Assembly: GCA_910585015.1 (NCBI GenBank)
Contig: CAJUCT010000010.1
Span: 91,601-107,755, forward strand
Direction of reading: 5' to 3'
DNA: 16,155 bases
Origin: an uncultured Acetatifactor sp.
GTDB taxonomy: Bacteria; Bacillota; Clostridia; Lachnospirales; Lachnospiraceae
The notes beneath the pieces are model-generated. The model was not told the origin of the DNA, made no database searches, and saw only the letters and a program-made list of their open reading frames with translations. Made by a program: the position numbers and the translations under genes. Of this stretch, positions 1 through 6,291 are shown in pieces; position 1 is the stretch's first letter; every line of letters starts with the position of its first letter.

Positions 1-39
1 TAAACAGCAGCCGCCCGGACAGAGCCCAGAGAATTTGCG

Positions 40-102
40 GACGCCGAAGCGGCCGGAAATTGCTCTGCCGGATAAGGCTCTGTCAGGACGGCAGCGGAAC
101 TT
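40..102 (+). repeat. Probable decayed partial copy of the tad-region palindromic repeat
   Basis: Three blocks match the truncated third repeat unit (9015-9078) in the same order and spacing. GACGCC is at 40-45. GAAGCGGCCGGA is at 46-57, an exact 12-base match, with one base missing between it and the first block. GCGGAACTT is at 94-102. The 36 bases between the second and third blocks equal the corresponding distance in the other copy, but the sequence there is mostly diverged. Like the other copy it stops just before a ribosome binding site. Homology is inferred from short blocks, so confidence is moderate. Confidence 0.45.
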
Positions 103-121
103 TAAATTAAGAAAGGCATGG

Positions 122-604
122 ATGTTTATGACATCGGAGACCAAGCAACAGTTTACATTTCGCATCTCTCAGGCAAACCCCACAGAGATGATCGTAATCT
201 TATACGATATGACACTGCAATATCTGGAGGATGCCGGTCAGTCGGCAAGTCAGAAGGACTTTGCCACATATCGGGAGAATGTACTCAGAGCCAGGAAATG
301 CATCAGCGAACTGACAAGTTCCCTGCACCTGGAGTATGAGCCTGCCCCTTCCCTGCGAAAGCTATACATGTACAGTATCCGGCGTCTGGCACAGGCAGAA
401 ATACGCTGGCATACGGAACTGCTGCAAGAGGTGGCCGGTATCATCATGCCGCTGCGGGATGCATACAAACAGATTGCTCCGCAGAATACGGCAGGCCCGG
501 TGATGCAGAACGCCCAGACCGTATATGCAGGTCTGACTTATGGTAAAAATACACTAACTGAGAACATGGCTGACCAGAGCATGAATCGGGGAATGCTCGT
601 ATAG
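122..604 (+). CDS. fliS: Flagellar export chaperone FliS
   Basis: This encodes a 160-residue FliS-family protein, the cytosolic chaperone that binds the C-terminus of flagellin and keeps it unfolded for export through the flagellar type III apparatus. The N-terminal part carries the family pattern: an FTFRISQANPTEMIVILYDM segment (residues 11-30), followed by amphipathic helices typical of the four-helix bundle. The frame is open upstream to the window edge, but ATG at 122 has GAAAGG (111-116) five bases ahead, so it is preferred. ATG at 128 is a second option. The protein is slightly longer than classical FliS (about 130 residues), with an extra C-terminal tail. Its last 51 bases overlap the 3' end of the convergent DUF2508 gene. 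Flagellar genes presumably continue to the left. Family assignment is by recognised motif and length, not by search. Confidence 0.82.
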   Translation: MFMTSETKQQFTFRISQANPTEMIVILYDMTLQYLEDAGQSASQKDFATYRENVLRARKCISELTSSLHLEYEPAPSLRKLYMYSIRRLAQAEIRWHTELLQEVAGIIMPLRDAYKQIAPQNTAGPVMQNAQTVYAGLTYGKNTLTENMADQSMNRGMLV

Positions 605-874
605 CCCCCTGAGGCGTCCCGCGGGGGCGATGTCCGCCGTGGCAGCGTATTCCTCCTCGGAGAGGGCGGCCAGATGCTTGTATCGTTTTAAAAGTGCGTT
701 AATTTCATAAATATAGCAATCGACCATGTCCGGATCGACAGCGTTATCAAAGCCCGCATATGCGATTTCCAACGCAGTGCGGGTTTTTTCCAGATCCTCC
801 CGCAAGGAGGGGATGGAAAAGTGTATGTCCATGTTTCCGGAAGTGTAATAGCTTTGACTATAATAGGTTTTCAT
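554..874 (-). CDS. DUF2508 (YaaL-like) family protein
   Basis: This is a 106-residue protein of unknown function. Residues 24-70 match the DUF2508/YaaL pattern: a helix with LREDLEKTRTALEIAYAGFD followed by DPDMVDCYIYEINALLKRY. The start at 874 is chosen because the - strand has GGAGAG four bases ahead of ATG; an upstream in-frame ATG at 886 would bury that ribosome binding site in the gene. It is convergent with fliS (51-bp overlap) and divergent from bofA. In Bacillus subtilis yaaL lies directly before bofA, so the neighbourhood supports the call. The C-terminal 30 residues have no recognisable motif. A weak promoter candidate on the - strand (TTTACA, 17 bp, TATACC) lies in the gap to bofA. 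Confidence 0.75.
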   Translation of the reverse strand: MKTYYSQSYYTSGNMDIHFSIPSLREDLEKTRTALEIAYAGFDNAVDPDMVDCYIYEINALLKRYKHLAALSEEEYAATADIAPAGRLRGLYEHSPIHALVSHVLS

Positions 875-941
875 AGCGCTCTCCATTGATACTGTCAAAA
901 TTTGGTTGGTATAAGTATAGCCTTTCAACTTGTAAAATATT

Positions 942-971
942 CCAGCAAAATCAATTTGCTGGTCTTTTTTT
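942..971 (+). terminator. Intrinsic terminator between DUF2508 and bofA
   Basis: CCAGCAAA (942-949) and TTTGCTGG (955-962) form a perfect 8-bp stem with a 5-base loop. It is followed directly by a T-rich run (963-971, eight T in nine). The T tract follows the stem only on the + strand, so it stops rightward transcripts. The only upstream + strand gene is fliS, 340 bp away, so the terminated transcript would run antisense through all of the DUF2508 gene. Alternatively it is an attenuator in the bofA leader. Confidence 0.8.
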
Positions 972-1030
972 CCACTTTGACCATATGATGGTAAAAAAGC
1001 AGTTCGGACAAAAATATCCGGGAGGGTCAA

Positions 1031-1300
1031 ATGAGCCAGACAAAAATATTATTGATCATGGGAGTCTGTGTATTGGTATTGCTGGCGTTGGCTTGGAGAC
1101 GTCAGCTGGAGTGGCTGGTGAACCTCCTGCTGCGGGGAGTGCTGGGGGCAGTGTCCATCTATTTCATTAATTTGGCGGTGACGGCGCAAGGGTATCCTGT
1201 GCTGGTAGGCATCAATCCGGCCACGGTTTTGACATGCTCAGTGCTGGGATTTCCTGGCTTGGCGGCACTTTATGGCCTTCAGGTTTTGCATTTGTTGTAG
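1031..1300 (+). CDS. bofA: BofA-family membrane protein (pro-sigma-K processing inhibitor family)
   Basis: This is an 89-residue integral membrane protein. Hydrophobic segments lie at about residues 5-20, 31-50 and 66-88. The C-terminal VGINPATVLTCSVLGFPGL segment is the BofA family signature (NPxT followed by LGxPG). In Bacillus, BofA holds the intramembrane protease SpoIVFB inactive in the forespore outer membrane until sigma-K activation is due. Clostridia keep BofA homologues even where that checkpoint differs, so the exact role here is uncertain. GGGAGGG sits just before the ATG. The nearest neighbour is the divergent DUF2508 gene, an association also seen in Bacillus. A terminator-like hairpin lies about 60 bp upstream and could attenuate its mRNA. 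Confidence 0.85.
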   Translation: MSQTKILLIMGVCVLVLLALAWRRQLEWLVNLLLRGVLGAVSIYFINLAVTAQGYPVLVGINPATVLTCSVLGFPGLAALYGLQVLHLL

Positions 1301-1302
1301 AT

Positions 1303-1352
1303 TTTTCACAAAAATAATTTTTCTTTGTATTTGCTATGGACATTTGTGAAAA
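1303..1352. promoter_or_regulatory. 10-bp inverted repeat flanking and overlapping the tad promoter
   Basis: TTTTCACAAA (1303-1312) and TTTGTGAAAA (1343-1352) are perfect inverted copies with a 30-bp spacer. The right arm lies exactly between the -35 and -10 boxes of the tad promoter. The arm centres are 40 bp apart, close to four helical turns. The arrangement suits a repressor binding two sites. The binding protein is unknown. Confidence 0.5.
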
Positions 1353-1365
1353 TAGCGGATATAAT
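1337..1365 (+). promoter_or_regulatory. Sigma-A type promoter of the tad operon
   Basis: TGGACA (1337-1342, five of six consensus bases) and TATAAT (1360-1365, perfect) are separated by exactly 17 bp. Transcription should start near 1372, giving a leader of about 140 nt before the TTG start of the first gene. That leader contains small hairpins at 1376-1396, 1425-1437 and 1472-1488. No known riboswitch was recognised in it. Confidence 0.8.
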
Positions 1366-1423
1366 GCATTTCAACAAGAGGCGACTCAAGTCTCTTATCA
1401 TCTGAACATCATGTTATTGTTGA

Positions 1424-1437
1424 TTTGTGACTCACAA
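1424..1437. promoter_or_regulatory. Palindrome TTGTG-ACT-CACAA in the tad leader
   Basis: TTGTG (1425-1429) and CACAA (1433-1437) are perfect inverted halves around three bases, followed by GATTTTT (1438-1444). It contains the same TTTGTGA and TCACAA words as the inverted repeat around the promoter. It could therefore be a third operator site downstream of the start point, or a weak attenuator hairpin. The stem is short, so the operator reading is preferred. Confidence 0.4.
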
Positions 1438-1510
1438 GATTTTTACCACGATTTCATGCAGGATGTGCAAGGCCCGCCAAAAGAGGGCAAAGAAGAAAGG
1501 AGAGGTGTTT

Positions 1511-2512
1511 TTGGAGCATAAAATTTTAGCGCTCTGTGATCCGGAAGAGGATTATGCGGAGCAGCTGTCCGCCTATTTACAGAGTTACAGGGAATTTCCC
1601 TGGGAGGTGGTGGTCTATACCGGGATTTCACAGCTGGCGGACAGCGAAAAGCAAGGGGAGATTGATTTGCTGCTGATGGCGGAATCAATATATGCCCCGC
1701 AGCTGCCGGTGGAGGCAGAGGCTACGGTGCTGTTGAACGAAAGCGGCCTGGTCAGATGGTCCTCGCTTAAAAATGTGGACAAGTACCAGCCCGCCGAGAA
1801 CGTACTGAAGGAATTGCTGGAGATATACATGGAGAAGGAGGAGGACTTTTATCCTCGGTTGAATGTCGGGCAAAAGCCCCGGATTGTGGGGATGTATTCC
1901 CCTGTGCGCAGGTGTTTGCAGACCTCCTTTGCGCTGACCTACGGACAGCTTTTGGCGGAAAAGCACAGGACGTTATACCTGAATTTTGAACATTATGCAG
2001 GGATGCCGGAGCTGCTGCCCGGAGAAAAGGGCAGAGATTTGTCCACACTGTTGTATTACATGAAGGCCGATCAGAGCAAATTCGTGCTGCGCATGAAAAT
2101 CCTGGTGCAGAAAAAGGGGCAGTTGGATTATATAGCACCGGCATATATGGGACAGAACTTAATCTACATTACCGTCCAGGAATGGCAGCAGCTGCTGTGG
2201 CGGATCGGGGAGAGCGGAGAGTATGATTACATTATCCTGGATCTGTCCGAGAATATGCAGGGACTGCTGGAGATCCTGAGGCGGTGCTGCAAAGTCTATA
2301 TGCTGGTGAAAGAAGATTTTGTGGCAAGATGCAAGATAGATCAGTATGAGCAGATATTGTCCTTGTATGAGTACGATGACGTAAAAGAAAAGACCAGAAA
2401 ATGCCATCTTCCCCTGTTTCGCCGTCTGCCCGACCAGATTGAACAGTATACCAGAGGGGATCTGGCGGAATATGTCAGGGATCTGATTGAGGAGGAAGAG
2501 GAACAGATATAG
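1511..2512 (+). CDS. tadZ: TadZ/CpaE-like pilus-localisation ATPase homologue with degenerate P-loop
   Basis: The protein has about 333 residues. Residues 1-110 look like an atypical receiver domain (KILALCDPEEDYAEQLSAYL, then alternating strands and helices). Residues 125-333 form a ParA/MinD-like ATPase fold, with YIILDL as the Walker B-like strand. This is the TadZ/CpaE layout, whose members place the Tad machine at its assembly site on the membrane. The segment where the deviant Walker A lysines should lie reads YSPVRRCLQTSFA (residues 129-141), so the P-loop is lost. TTG at 1511 is chosen because AAAGGAG (1496-1502) is eight bases ahead; GTG at 1505 is too close to that site. It is the first gene after the tad promoter, with cpaF following. 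Assignment rests on fold pattern and operon position. Confidence 0.78.
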   Translation: MEHKILALCDPEEDYAEQLSAYLQSYREFPWEVVVYTGISQLADSEKQGEIDLLLMAESIYAPQLPVEAEATVLLNESGLVRWSSLKNVDKYQPAENVLKELLEIYMEKEEDFYPRLNVGQKPRIVGMYSPVRRCLQTSFALTYGQLLAEKHRTLYLNFEHYAGMPELLPGEKGRDLSTLLYYMKADQSKFVLRMKILVQKKGQLDYIAPAYMGQNLIYITVQEWQQLLWRIGESGEYDYIILDLSENMQGLLEILRRCCKVYMLVKEDFVARCKIDQYEQILSLYEYDDVKEKTRKCHLPLFRRLPDQIEQYTRGDLAEYVRDLIEEEEEQI

Positions 2513-2578
2513 GCAGAGGACAAAACGGCCGCGGCAATGCGGTCGGATACAGTACAGAAAGGACGGCAGGAGCAGACA

Positions 2579-3802
2579 GTGAAAGATTATGGAGAATTAA
2601 AACAGGAACTGCGGCACAGGGTGTTGGAGCAGTTGGACTATGGCAGGGAACAGCCGGACGAGGAGGTTATGGAAATCATCGACGAGGTGTTGCTGGAGGA
2701 GCAGCTGCTGCGGCTGCTGCCGGTCAGCGAGAGCCATCGCCTGCGGACGGAACTGTTCTATTCCCTGAGGCGGCTGGATATTTTGCAGAGCCTTATAGAG
2801 GACCCGGAGATCACAGAGATTATGATCAACGGCCCCGGCAGCATATTTATTGAACGTGCAGGGCATCTGCAGGAATTGGACATTGTTTTTGAGTCGGAGG
2901 AAAAACTCCAGGACGTAATTCAGCAGATTGTAGCAGGCTGCAACAGAGTTGTGAATGAAGCATCTCCCATCGTGGACGCCAGATTGTCAAACGGCGCCAG
3001 AGTGAATATCGTTATGAATCCCATCGCTTTAAACGGTCCTATCGTCACCATTCGACGCTTTCCCAATACCCCGGTCACCATGGAGGAATTGATCCGCCGG
3101 GACTCGCTCACCCGTGAGGCCGCAGAGTTTTTACGGCTGCTGGTGCAGGCCGGGTACAATATTTTCATCAGCGGCGGCACCGGAAGCGGTAAGACTACCT
3201 TTCTCAATGTGTTGTCCGGGTATATTCCGCCCTGGGAGCGGGTGATTACCATCGAGGACAGTGCGGAATTACAACTCCAGGGTCTGCGCAACCTGGTGCG
3301 GATGGAGACCCGCAACAGCAATGTGGAGGGGTGTAGGGAGATATCCGTCCGGGACCTGATTCGCGCAAGCCTGCGCATGAGACCTGATCGCATCATCGTG
3401 GGGGAGGTGCGCGGAGCAGAGGCAGTGGATATGATGCAATGTCTGAACACGGGTCATGACGGCTCTATGTCCACCGGCCATGCCAACAGTGCCGGAGATA
3501 TGCTTACGCGGTTGGAAAATATGATCCTCATGGGCATGGATATCCCGCTGGCGGCGATCAGAAAGCAGATTGTGTCCGGCATTGACATTATCGTGCATCT
3601 GGGACGCCTCCGGGACAGGAGCCGGAAAGTGCTGGAGGTATCGGAGGTGATGGACAGCGAGGAAGGTTATATCCGTCTGAATCCACTGTATCGGTTTGAA
3701 GAGACAGGCGAGAGCCCAGAGGGCCGGGTACTGGGCGCCCTGCTGAGAAAGGGGGAACTACATCGTGAGCAGAAGCTTAAGGCTGCGGGGCTACAGCCCT
3801 AA
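2579..3802 (+). CDS. cpaF: TadA/CpaF secretion ATPase of the Tad pilus
   Basis: This is a 407-residue hexameric motor ATPase of the type II/IV secretion superfamily, which powers Flp pilin assembly at the inner face of the membrane. Walker A is GGTGSGKT (residues 199-206), the acidic box is in ITIEDSAEL (223-231), Walker B is RIIVGEVRG (271-279) and the His box is TGHDGSMSTGHAN (291-303). All catalytic motifs are intact. GTG at 2579 is the preferred start because AGGAG (2568-2572) lies six bases ahead; an in-frame ATG at 2537 has no well-placed ribosome binding site. The N-terminal helices (QLDYGREQPDEEVMEIIDEV) match the family. The 3' end overlaps tadB by 38 bp, indicating translational coupling. 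Confidence 0.95.
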   Translation: MKDYGELKQELRHRVLEQLDYGREQPDEEVMEIIDEVLLEEQLLRLLPVSESHRLRTELFYSLRRLDILQSLIEDPEITEIMINGPGSIFIERAGHLQELDIVFESEEKLQDVIQQIVAGCNRVVNEASPIVDARLSNGARVNIVMNPIALNGPIVTIRRFPNTPVTMEELIRRDSLTREAAEFLRLLVQAGYNIFISGGTGSGKTTFLNVLSGYIPPWERVITIEDSAELQLQGLRNLVRMETRNSNVEGCREISVRDLIRASLRMRPDRIIVGEVRGAEAVDMMQCLNTGHDGSMSTGHANSAGDMLTRLENMILMGMDIPLAAIRKQIVSGIDIIVHLGRLRDRSRKVLEVSEVMDSEEGYIRLNPLYRFEETGESPEGRVLGALLRKGELHREQKLKAAGLQP

Positions 3803-4547
3803 CCGCGGCTCTGGCAGCGGCATTCCTCTGATGGAAACCTTGCAGGATCTGGGAAAGGGGATGCTGATCACAGGGGTGTTCGCATTCTTTTTCTACCGCA
3901 GTATATGGGCGCTTCCGCCCATGTCCTTGGCGGGCTGGATCTATCTGCGAAGAAGCAGGCATCACCGCAGGCGGCGCAGGGACAGGCAGCTGCTGGTACA
4001 ATTTAAAGAGTGTATTCAGGCAGTGGCCGCATCCATGCGGGCCGGATATGCCGTGGAGAATGCCTTTCTGGAAAGTATAGCCGATATTCGGAGCATGTTC
4101 GGAGAAGGCTGTGCCATGGAAAGGGAGCTAAAGCAGCTGCGCCAGGGGCTGTGTAACAATGTGACCTTGGAGGCGCTGCTGACAGAGATGGGACAACGCA
4201 GTGGACTGGAGGAGATACAGGAGTTTGCGGAAGTATTTGCCATTGCCAAGCGAAACGGCGGGAGCATTCCTGTGATTATTGACGCCGCCAGCAGTTCCGT
4301 CAGCCGCAGGCTGGAGGTGGAGGAGGAGATGGAGACCCTGCTTTCAGCCCGGAGGTTGGAACAGCGAGTGATGAATGCCATGCCTTTTCTGATTGTCTGG
4401 TATGTGGAGGCCGGCAATCCCGGTTATTTCAATATGTTGTACGGAAATCTCCCGGGCATAGTTCTGATGACAGTTTGTATGGGAGTCTATTTGTTGGCAT
4501 ACGTCTTGTCGGAGTGGATTTTCGAAAAAACTTTTGAGGAGAGATGA
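3765..4547 (+). CDS. tadB: TadB-like pilus platform protein (T2SSF domain)
   Basis: This is a 260-residue integral membrane protein and one of the two platform subunits that couple the CpaF motor to pilin assembly. Hydrophobic segments are at about residues 30-60, 204-215 and 231-252. The central cytoplasmic T2SSF region (about 80-195) includes VAASMRAGYAVENAF and FAIAKRNGGSIPVIIDAA, typical of the family. GTG at 3765 is the start: it has AAAGGGGG (3748-3755) nine bases ahead and sits inside the 3' end of cpaF. A very basic stretch (HHRRRRRDR) follows the first membrane segments, consistent with a cytoplasmic face. tadC follows after four bases. Confidence 0.9.
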   Translation: MSRSLRLRGYSPNRGSGSGIPLMETLQDLGKGMLITGVFAFFFYRSIWALPPMSLAGWIYLRRSRHHRRRRRDRQLLVQFKECIQAVAASMRAGYAVENAFLESIADIRSMFGEGCAMERELKQLRQGLCNNVTLEALLTEMGQRSGLEEIQEFAEVFAIAKRNGGSIPVIIDAASSSVSRRLEVEEEMETLLSARRLEQRVMNAMPFLIVWYVEAGNPGYFNMLYGNLPGIVLMTVCMGVYLLAYVLSEWIFEKTFEER

Positions 4548-4551
4548 GAAG

Positions 4552-5970
4552 ATGTATTTGATTGGAATAACGGTGGGAGCAAGCATTATCTTGCTGGCCT
4601 GCCTGTCTCGGCGGGAGGAAGGAAATCTATTTAACAGGATATCCATATACTTGTACAAAAAGGGCTGCATCCACAGAGTTCCGCTGCTGAATGCCCACCA
4701 TGTGCAGTGGGATCTGGAAACCCTGTACCCTGGTCAGTCGGGACTGCTTTTGCAGGGAGACTATTACATACGAAAGCTGCGGCTGTTTTTGCTGGTGCTG
4801 TGTGTGGGAACCCTGCTGGGGGTATTGGCTCATGCCCGGGCGGATATGGAGGGCAGTCTTACCTCCCGGGGAGAACTGCTGCGTCCTCTGCCGGGACAGG
4901 GGGAGAGGCAGGTGGAACTTCGGACTTGGCTGGAGGGGAAGGATCTGGGGAATATCACAGTGAGGGTGCCCGAGCGGAGGCTGACCCGACAGGAAGCCCA
5001 GGAATTGTATGAGAAATTCTGGGAGGCATGGAAGAGAAAAGCCTTGGGAGACAATTCCTCCTGGCAGGAGGTGTGCGCCCCTCTGGCGCTGGCGGAGGAA
5101 TTGGAGGGATATCCCTTTACCGTGTCCTGGCGAAGCAGCGACTATCAAATATTGAGCAGGAGCGGAGCGGTCCATAGTCTCCAGCTACCGGCACCGGTGA
5201 CGTTGACAGTGGAGATCGGCTTTCAGGATTTCAGCTGGCAGGAGGAACTGGAGCTTCTGGTGGTGCCTCAGGTCCTGGAGGGAGAGGAATTACTGAAAAG
5301 CCAGGCTCTGGATGCCTACTGTCTTGCGGAGGAGGCTGCTGCTGACAGGGACAGGGTATTGCTGCCGGGTGAGATGGAGGGAGGCAGACTGGCTTGGAGG
5401 GAAGTCAAGGAGGATCACAGCCTGTTGCTGATTCTGATGACGGCGGTTACGGCGGCTGCAGTGTTCCTTTTCCAGGACCGGGATCTGCACCGGCAGGTGT
5501 TGAAGCGGCGGGAGAAGATGAAAGAAAATTATCCGGTGGTGCTGAACAAGTTCATCCTGTATCTGGGAGCAGGTATGACCATCCGGGGAACTTTTCAGAA
5601 GATCGCCTTGGACTACCGCAGCCGGCAGAGAGAGGAGCCGCAGCCTTTATACGAGGAGATGCTGTATGCCTGCAATCAGCTGCAGGCAGGTATCTCCGAG
5701 AGTCGGACCTATGAATTGTGGGCGGCCCGCACCGGTCTGCAGGATTGCGCCAGACTGAGCACCATGCTGACGCAAAACTTGAAGAAGGGGAACGCGGCCT
5801 TGCTGACCCGTTTGCGGGAGGAGGGGGACAAGGCTTTGCAGGAGGATTTGAACCTCCGAAGAAAAAAGGGGGAGGAGGCGGGGACCAGGCTGCTGGTGCC
5901 CATGATTATGATGATGGCCATAGTGATGGTGCTGGTCATGGTTCCGGCATTTCAGGGCTTTGGCTTGTAG
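4552..5970 (+). CDS. tadC: TadC-like platform protein with large extracytoplasmic insert
   Basis: This is a 472-residue second platform protein. Its C-terminal part (about 310-472) is a T2SSF domain with LNKFILYLGAGMTIRGTFQK and a last membrane helix rich in Met and Val. Unlike classical TadC (about 300 residues), membrane helices at 1-18 and 76-93 are followed by about 195 residues before the next helix at 291-307, so the insert should lie outside the membrane. The insert contains a helix (LTRQEAQELYEKFWEAWKRK) and strand-rich, Ig-like parts (VTLTVEIGFQDFSWQEELEL). ATG at 4552 is preferred over the TTG at 4534 because GAGGAGAG (4536-4543) lies eight bases ahead. The insert's function is unknown. 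The domain order is clear from the sequence; the Ig-like reading is inference. Confidence 0.85.
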   Translation: MYLIGITVGASIILLACLSRREEGNLFNRISIYLYKKGCIHRVPLLNAHHVQWDLETLYPGQSGLLLQGDYYIRKLRLFLLVLCVGTLLGVLAHARADMEGSLTSRGELLRPLPGQGERQVELRTWLEGKDLGNITVRVPERRLTRQEAQELYEKFWEAWKRKALGDNSSWQEVCAPLALAEELEGYPFTVSWRSSDYQILSRSGAVHSLQLPAPVTLTVEIGFQDFSWQEELELLVVPQVLEGEELLKSQALDAYCLAEEAAADRDRVLLPGEMEGGRLAWREVKEDHSLLLILMTAVTAAAVFLFQDRDLHRQVLKRREKMKENYPVVLNKFILYLGAGMTIRGTFQKIALDYRSRQREEPQPLYEEMLYACNQLQAGISESRTYELWAARTGLQDCARLSTMLTQNLKKGNAALLTRLREEGDKALQEDLNLRRKKGEEAGTRLLVPMIMMMAIVMVLVMVPAFQGFGL

Positions 5971-6025
5971 CGCAGCTAAAATAGCAGCCGTTGGGAACAG
6001 TATCGCAGGATGGCTGCGCGGTTCT
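5971..6025 (+). promoter_or_regulatory. Alternative hairpins upstream of the pilin gene
   Basis: GGCTGC (6012-6017) can pair with GCAGCC (5984-5989). The overlapping GCTGCG (6013-6018) pairs with CGCAGC (5971-5976) instead. GCTA/TAGC (5975-5985) forms a third, exclusive hairpin. GAAC in the main loop (5995-5998) also matches GTTC (6021-6024), as in an H-type pseudoknot. No T tract follows, so it is not a classic terminator. A role in mRNA processing or in protecting pilin mRNA is possible. Confidence 0.45.
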
Positions 6026-6068
6026 AAAAACAGTAACTGCACAACACATTTAATACGAGGAGGAAAAA

Positions 6069-6281
6069 ATGAAAGCATATAAAAAAATAAGAAATTGGGT
6101 AGACGAAAGGCTGATCTGCTGGAAGTATTTTATGGCGAAGGACAATGCCGGTATGGGAACGGTGGAGGTCATATTGATTATCGTGGTACTGGTTGGCATT
6201 GTCATAATTTTCAAATCCCAGATCACAGAGTTGGTGGAATCTATTTTTTCCAAGATCACCAAACAGGTCAACAAAGTGTGA
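6069..6281 (+). CDS. flp: Flp-type major pilin (Flp1-like)
   Basis: This is a 70-residue prepilin and the probable main subunit of the Tad pilus. A basic 28-residue leader (KKIRNW..KY) ends at AG/MGTVE, where Gly28 precedes the cut and Glu33 is residue +5 of the mature chain, as in class III prepilins. A single hydrophobic helix (VILIIVVLVGIVIIF, about 34-48) follows, with a short polar tail. The site matches the GxGD peptidase encoded at 9098. A very strong ribosome binding site (AGGAGG, seven bases before ATG) and a 98-base leader with alternative hairpins suggest high, separately tuned expression. The stop codon lies ten bases before the next start. Confidence 0.88.
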   Translation: MKAYKKIRNWVDERLICWKYFMAKDNAGMGTVEVILIIVVLVGIVIIFKSQITELVESIFSKITKQVNKV

Positions 6282-6291
6282 GGATTCAATT

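Noticed and set aside
604..628. GCCCCC/GGGGGC hairpin right after fliS
   Set aside because: There is no T tract on either side and it lies in the DUF2508 coding sequence, so it is not called as a terminator.
875..1030. Upstream extension of the DUF2508 reading frame to 1030
   Set aside because: The frame is open but would run through a terminator-like hairpin and overlap the bofA ribosome binding site; ATG at 874 has its own ribosome binding site and fits the family length.
1372..1510. Cyclic di-GMP or other riboswitch in the tad leader
   Set aside because: The conserved core of known c-di-GMP riboswitches is not present and only small hairpins are seen.
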